Assembly: GCA_002389995.1 (NCBI GenBank)
Contig: DGRR01000163.1
Span: forward strand, 1-9,781
Direction: 5' to 3'
DNA from: Ruminococcus sp. UBA4383
GTDB lineage: Bacteria > Bacillota > Clostridia > Oscillospirales > Ruminococcaceae
Length of the DNA: 9,781 nt
The notes beneath the pieces were generated by a model. The model ran no database searches, was not told where the DNA came from, and saw nothing but the letters and a program-made list of their open reading frames with translations. The first letter of the stretch is position 1. Each line of letters begins with the position of its first letter. The position numbers and the translations under genes are program-made. Below, one piece after another: positions 6,776 through 9,781 of the stretch.

Positions 6776-6805
6776 GACGTTCAGGATACATTCTCTTTGA
6801 ACGTC
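6776..6805. repeat. Short inverted repeat after the primase stop
   Basis: GACGTTCA (6776-6783) and TGAACGTC (6798-6805) are perfect inverse copies 14 nt apart, between the primase stop codon and its terminator. No T-tract follows, so it is not an obvious terminator. It may be a protein-binding dyad or a 3' mRNA hairpin. Confidence 0.45.
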
Positions 6806-6832
6806 TGTTATTTATACTTTTTGTAATGTGAT

Positions 6833-9127
6833 TTAAGGGCTGTAAAACATTCGTTGTCGTCCGTATATAGACAGATATTCTCTGTTACCAGTCTTATTCC
6901 ACCCCAAGGCGGTAAGTGTTCGTGAAATTTCAAGAGAAAATTTGCGGTCAATAGGCTGATTCATGTCATAACCGAACAGTTCACAGGCTATTTCCTTAAT
7001 TGATATGCGGTCTCGTTTGTAAGCTCCTGAGTGTGGTTGCCCGTTCTGACACCGTTTGATATGCTGTCTTCGGATATCAAGAGTTGCATTATGCCATTCT
7101 TTTGTGACCGGAATTTCAAGGAAGTTAAATATATCTGCCTGCAATGGGCTTTCATCAAAATGTTTTCTTTGCTCCTGTTCGGCAAGAGCAATAACCTCAC
7201 TATCCTGTATGTATATACTTTGTCCGTGTTTGTAGAGCTCATAGGCTTCTGCCCAGATTTGAGCTATATATTGCGGTGTAAGGTCTTTGTCTATATTTTT
7301 TGTGGCTTTTGCGATATTTACATCTATCGGGTAGTATCTTCTGTCACCCGTTTCATCTTTCAGGAAGTCATAATTATTGGTAGTTCCGAAGAAAACACAC
7401 TGTCTTTTTCTTATTTCGGGATTTCGTCCATAAGGCTTACGGTAGAAGTCCTGCTGACTTGCAATTGCCTGTTTACTGCGTTCCTTTATGGATTTCTGGA
7501 AAGCCGTACCCTCACCGAGTTCAATTATCCATTTACCCTGTATGCTCTCATAGAAGTCTTTTCCGTCAAAAGTAGTCACTCCGTCCGTGAACCAATCGGG
7601 ATTTACCGCAATTTTTCCTAAAAACTTTGATTTTCCCGTTCCCTGCTTACCAACAAGTACGGTACAGGTGTCAAATTTAACTCCGGGATTGTATATTCTC
7701 GCAACAGCTCCGACAAAGGATACAACAGCCACCGACTGAGTATATACACTATCGGTCGCTCCCAGAAAGTCCGTAAATATGCTTTTTATACGGTGTATGC
7801 CGTCCCATTGCTGCCCCTCAATATATTCCTTTATCGGGTTGAAAGAGTTGTCATCAGCAATAATGCTGCATATCTGATTGATGCTTTCAATTGATGTTGT
7901 AAGGGAATATTCTTTTTCAAGGTAAAGTTTTATTCTGTTTTCGGTTACGTCACGCCAGTTTTCACGGCAGAATGTCCGCATTTGCGATAATTCGTTAAAT
8001 TCTATCTTGTCTTTATATTTCGGGTCATTCAGAAAAATAAGTTCAAGATTCTGCAAAGTGTTTTTTACTGAATTGTCAGTTGAACTCCTTTTCAATTGGT
8101 TAATCCAGTCAGGGGTATTAGCCTTGGTTTCCTGCAATTCGGCTTTGAATTTGTCAATATCAAGCATTAAAGCACGGTTTGAAAGGTTTTTCAGCTTATC
8201 AGAAAGTGTTTGTTTGTCTTTGACTAAAAATTCATTTGCATCTTTGCAGCCGTTCCAGAAGTTTCCGGGAATACGAATATACGGTACTTCATTTTCATTG
8301 CATAGGTTGATTAACTTCGTTTCGGCTTTTTTTCCTGCGGTGTCTCCGTCCATAGCAATAATAAGAACTGTATTTGAAACATTATAGTTAAATATTTTCT
8401 TTATATTGCTTGTCGAACCAAGCCCGATACACGGAAACCCCAGTTCTTCAATGCTCATTGCATCAATTTCGCCCTCAACCACAAAGCAATAAGGCTGATT
8501 TAATGCTGAAGAATTGAAGATATGCGCTGCCCCTCGCTTTTGTTTCAGGTTTTCGGTTGTACTTCTCCATGCGAAAGACTTATCCGAAGTCGGAATTATT
8601 ACCGCAGAAGTAGAACGTCCGCCCTTGTATTTGAAGTCCGAAACATAGCCAATATTGAATTTTCGTTGTGTATCGGGAGATATTCCCCTTTTTGTCAAAT
8701 AATCCGTCTCATGAAGATGATTTGCGGCTACACTGAAAAAGTAGGTATAATCTTTTTCTTTTTGGACGGGAGAATATTTGTTTTCAAGTTCTTTTTTTAC
8801 GGTCTTAAAGTCGGAAATATTATTCATTGCTCCGTAGAGAGTAAAAATATCACCGCTTGCCTGACAAGAAAAGCAATAGTAACTGTTTGTTTCAGGGTAG
8901 ACTGTGAATGCTCCTGTATGGTTGCTGCCGTTGCCGCTGCCGCAGATAGGGCAAATATATTGATTTCTGCCCTTTGATTTTGTTGTTATCTCATGAACAT
9001 AGTCAATTAAATGACGTTTTATTTCTGAATTGTCGTTCATTGTTTCCTCACTCCTTTCATTATAGGTTTCAAACGAGGGATTTTTCAACGGAAACCCATT
9101 GATTATTGAATTATTTATTTCATTCAT
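6833..9127 (-). CDS. Primase-helicase: CHC2 zinc finger, TOPRIM, VirE/VapE-type ATPase
   Basis: 764 aa replication protein of phage/plasmid type. CHC2-like zinc finger: C59-P-I-C62, H70, C85-F-S-C88. TOPRIM primase core: VVEGEIDA (E218, D222) and MDGDTAG (D260, D262). The middle (about 320-430) is helical linker. The C-terminal ATPase of the VirE/VapE family has Walker A GKQGTGKS (493-500), Walker B WIIELGE (533-539), the sensor GTTNNYDFL (581-589) and arginines in TGDRRYYP (R596, R597). Thus it likely makes primers and unwinds DNA for a mobile replicon. Two starts are possible: ATG at 9127 with GGAGG 7 nt upstream (inside a terminator hairpin), or Met30 at 9040 with AAAGGAGTGAGG upstream; the domain match begins after both. 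Expression is probably set by the antisense RNA and attenuator upstream; the terminator at 6712-6759 ends the transcript. Confidence 0.9.
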   Translation of the reverse strand: MNEINNSIINGFPLKNPSFETYNERSEETMNDNSEIKRHLIDYVHEITTKSKGRNQYICPICGSGNGSNHTGAFTVYPETNSYYCFSCQASGDIFTLYGAMNNISDFKTVKKELENKYSPVQKEKDYTYFFSVAANHLHETDYLTKRGISPDTQRKFNIGYVSDFKYKGGRSTSAVIIPTSDKSFAWRSTTENLKQKRGAAHIFNSSALNQPYCFVVEGEIDAMSIEELGFPCIGLGSTSNIKKIFNYNVSNTVLIIAMDGDTAGKKAETKLINLCNENEVPYIRIPGNFWNGCKDANEFLVKDKQTLSDKLKNLSNRALMLDIDKFKAELQETKANTPDWINQLKRSSTDNSVKNTLQNLELIFLNDPKYKDKIEFNELSQMRTFCRENWRDVTENRIKLYLEKEYSLTTSIESINQICSIIADDNSFNPIKEYIEGQQWDGIHRIKSIFTDFLGATDSVYTQSVAVVSFVGAVARIYNPGVKFDTCTVLVGKQGTGKSKFLGKIAVNPDWFTDGVTTFDGKDFYESIQGKWIIELGEGTAFQKSIKERSKQAIASQQDFYRKPYGRNPEIRKRQCVFFGTTNNYDFLKDETGDRRYYPIDVNIAKATKNIDKDLTPQYIAQIWAEAYELYKHGQSIYIQDSEVIALAEQEQRKHFDESPLQADIFNFLEIPVTKEWHNATLDIRRQHIKRCQNGQPHSGAYKRDRISIKEIACELFGYDMNQPIDRKFSLEISRTLTALGWNKTGNREYLSIYGRQRMFYSP

Positions 9128-9128
9128 T

Positions 9129-9156
9129 AAAAAACCTCCGATTTCTTCGGAGGCTC
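9129..9156 (-). terminator. Attenuator hairpin overlapping the primase ribosome binding site
   Basis: Minus strand: CCTCCGA (9147-9153), loop AGAAA, TCGGAGG (9135-9141), T6 (9129-9134), one A, then the ATG. Three outer G-U/A-U pairs can extend the stem into the T-run. The 3' arm GGAGG is also the Shine-Dalgarno of the gene, so the hairpin would both stop transcription and hide the ribosome site. Confidence 0.75.
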
Positions 9157-9200
9157 ACATCTCTATTACACAAAATATCAAAAAATTTTGAAATACCCTA

Positions 9201-9229
9201 TTGACAAAGGGGAACAAATATGATATAAT
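9201..9229 (+). promoter_or_regulatory. Strong promoter of the antisense RNA
   Basis: TTGACA (9201-9206), 17 nt, TATAAT (9224-9229), with TG one base before the -10 (extended -10). A full consensus sigma-A promoter pointing away from the primase gene. No protein-coding gene follows it. The dyad ACCATT-G-AATGGT (9230-9242) covers the expected start site. Confidence 0.85.
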
Positions 9230-9310
9230 ACCATTGAATGGTGGGTAATTGAGATTAAGCCTCAGTTATTCGGGGGGGAACGAGGTGCAAAGACGTTCCC
9301 TCCTTTGCCT

Positions 9311-9339
9311 ATTATATCATGATGTCAACCAATTGTCAA
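9311..9339 (-). promoter_or_regulatory. Promoter of the primase-helicase mRNA
   Basis: On the minus strand TTGACA (9334-9339), 17 nt, TATAAT (9311-9316), with TG one base before the -10. A second TTGACA lies at 9323-9328 but is only 6 nt from the -10. Expected start near 9304. It faces the antisense promoter, with start sites about 70 nt apart. Confidence 0.85.
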
Positions 9340-9367
9340 GCGATTTTTATTTATTATGTTAAAGATT

Positions 9368-9401
9368 AAGGCGATGTATCATTGAATACACCGCCTTTTT
9401 T
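9368..9401 (+). terminator. Terminator of the antisense RNA
   Basis: AAGGCGATGTAT (9368-9379) pairs with ATACACCGCCTT (9386-9397) with one A-C mismatch around a 6-nt loop, and a run of T6 ends at 9401. On the minus strand the hairpin also forms, with a G-U pair, directly after the stop of the small coiled-coil gene, but its T-tail there is poor. Confidence 0.8.
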
Positions 9402-9402
9402 A

Positions 9403-9729
9403 TCAATTAATTTCTGTATCTGTTGCCTGTTCTTTGTCTTTTGGAGTTCTCTGCATAGCTTTTGTAAAATAGTTACCTCTGGTATTCTGATTTTTCAGAA
9501 ATGCGATAAGGTTTGATATGTCATTTTCAGTTATTGTATCACCCTCGACAGTATCTTCATTGAGAACCTTGCATACTGCACCGCCCAACTGAATGAGATT
9601 TCTTGTTCGTTTTTTGCGTTCTTCCTGCGACAACTGCGCTTTCAGTTTTTTCTCCTGTTCTTTTAGCTGACGTTGTTTTTCCTGCAACTCAGCCAGTCGC
9701 TCCTGCTTGCTTTTTCTTGTTGCTGACAT
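9403..9729 (-). CDS. Small basic coiled-coil protein, TraD/MobC-like mobilisation accessory (tentative)
   Basis: 108 aa. Residues 5-42 form a highly charged coiled coil (KQERLAELQEKQRQLKEQ, then EKKLKAQLSQEERKKRTR). The following NLIQLGGAVCKVLNED resembles the 'RxxxLGGLVxKAGL' stretch of small conjugal-transfer TraD/MobC-type proteins that help a relaxase bind oriT; similar small proteins (DUF3847 kind) occur in mobilisable elements of gut Firmicutes. The tail is charged and likely disordered. Start: ATG at 9727-9729 with AAAGGTAGG upstream and a near-consensus promoter. A relaxase gene would be expected beyond the right edge of the window, but none is visible here. Real gene: confident. Function: about even odds. 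Confidence 0.78.
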   Translation of the reverse strand: MSATRKSKQERLAELQEKQRQLKEQEKKLKAQLSQEERKKRTRNLIQLGGAVCKVLNEDTVEGDTITENDISNLIAFLKNQNTRGNYFTKAMQRTPKDKEQATDTEIN

Positions 9730-9752
9730 TGTATCACCTACCTTTCATTTGT

Positions 9753-9781
9753 ATTCTATCACAAACAAATAGTGTTGTCAA
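9753..9781 (-). promoter_or_regulatory. Promoter of the small coiled-coil gene
   Basis: On the minus strand TTGACA (9776-9781, at the window edge), 17 nt, TAGAAT (9753-9758), 23 nt upstream of the start codon. Confidence 0.75.

Larger units (their letters stand above)
6209..6832. other. Gene-free region between the agr locus and the primase gene
   Basis: No convincing gene lies in these 624 bases. They hold a short palindrome CCGTATA-A-TATACGG (6243-6257), the cluster of GGGACAAAG motifs (6256-6651), an AT-only stretch (6554-6570, followed by CTATAAATAG at 6573-6582, whose inverse is at 6410-6419), the primase terminator (6712-6759) and a small inverted repeat (6776-6805). Layout suggests an origin-like non-coding region belonging to the element on the right. 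Confidence 0.6.
9128..9304 (-). promoter_or_regulatory. Untranslated leader of the primase mRNA with alternative folds
   Basis: About 177 nt from the predicted start of transcription to the ATG. The 5' part (9236-9304) is exactly complementary to the antisense RNA. It can fold a GGGAACG/CGTTCCC hairpin (5' arm 9294-9300, 3' arm 9276-9282) and a TGAG/CTCA hairpin whose loop carries a UUAA U-turn-type sequence. The segment 9248-9263 (GAGGCUUAAUCUCAAU in the mRNA) can pair with 9150-9166 (AUAGAGAUGUGAGCCUC): seven pairs, a 1x2 internal loop, five pairs, one mismatch, two pairs. That pairing uses the 5' arm of the terminator before the start codon, so it acts as a candidate antiterminator. Confidence 0.6.
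9236..9401 (+). ncRNA. Candidate antisense RNA to the primase leader
   Basis: The transcript from the consensus promoter would begin near 9236 and end at the terminator at 9368-9401, about 165 nt, with no credible reading frame. Its first 70 nt are complementary to the 5' end of the primase mRNA, which starts near 9304 from a facing promoter. It can fold a strong GGGGGGAACG / CGTTCCCTCC stem (9273-9282 and 9294-9303, one G-U pair) and a TGAG...CTCA hairpin (9250-9264) with a UUAA loop, a usual recognition loop in antisense control. Counterparts in role: RNAI of pT181 and RNAIII of pIP501. Confidence 0.65.

Noticed and set aside
7031..7621. 196-aa plus-strand open frame
   Set aside because: Opposite the ATPase domain of the primase-helicase; composition typical of an antisense frame.
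9128..9304. Primase leader as a T-box or metabolite riboswitch
   Set aside because: No T-box sequence or known aptamer pattern seen; the facing promoter and exact complementarity fit antisense attenuation better.
6651..9773. 14-bp direct repeat CACAAACAAATAGT at 6651-6664 and 9760-9773 as element ends
   Set aside because: A 14-base match is expected by chance with appreciable probability in 10 kb of AT-rich DNA, and one copy lies inside a promoter spacer; no integrase or target-site context supports it.

Overview
The window looks like chromosome from a Gram-positive, low-GC gut or rumen clostridial bacterium, most likely Ruminococcus or a close relative. Evidence: AT-rich intergenic DNA with sigma-A promoters and AGGAG-type ribosome binding sites; two secreted proteins with dockerin repeats of the 'NAADASSVLAEYAK' style typical of Ruminococcus flavefaciens-type cellulosomes; an Agr-type quorum-sensing locus with a QPKKPK-type AgrD; and an Rpn-family PD-(D/E)XK protein. 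The species cannot be fixed from the sequence alone.

Left part (1-640): the first 170 codons of an Rpn/PDDEXK-family protein on the minus strand, cut by the window edge, with its own promoter, then a hairpin terminator closing the neighbouring operon. Middle (639-6208): an agr locus with two divergent arms. The minus arm runs agrD (44 aa) - agrB (TTG start) - secreted cohesin-like/dockerin protein - secreted papain-like cysteine protease with dockerin, with gaps of 8, 51 and 2 nt. The plus arm is a LytTR response regulator overlapping a GHKL sensor kinase by 19 nt, ending in a good terminator. The 186-nt divergent region holds a consensus promoter for the regulator/kinase pair, a promoter with good -10 and poor -35 for agrD, and a tandem 9-mer pair fitting the AgrA/LytTR binding consensus just upstream of the poor -35. 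The inferred circuit: AgrB makes a cyclic peptide from AgrD (predicted serine lactone, core S-W-M-G-L), the kinase senses it, and the regulator activates the agrD operon, raising secretion of two cellulosome-type proteins.

Right part (6209-9781): part of a mobile, plasmid-like element. A 764-aa primase-helicase (CHC2 zinc finger, TOPRIM, VirE/VapE-type P-loop ATPase) on the minus strand is flanked downstream by about 13 copies of a GGGACAAAG motif in both orientations over 400 bp, resembling an iteron-type origin. Upstream of it is a small basic coiled-coil protein resembling TraD/MobC-type mobilisation accessory proteins. Between those two genes lie two strong facing promoters whose transcripts overlap by about 70 nt, and a hairpin-plus-T6 terminator directly abutting the primase start and containing its ribosome binding site. 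A leader segment inside the antisense-covered part can pair with the 5' arm of that terminator. This is the layout of antisense-RNA-controlled transcription attenuation known from pT181 and pIP501 plasmid replication genes, here in front of a primase-helicase.

The two most interesting points are the antisense/attenuator module with the iteron cluster, and the agr operon carrying dockerin-bearing proteins.
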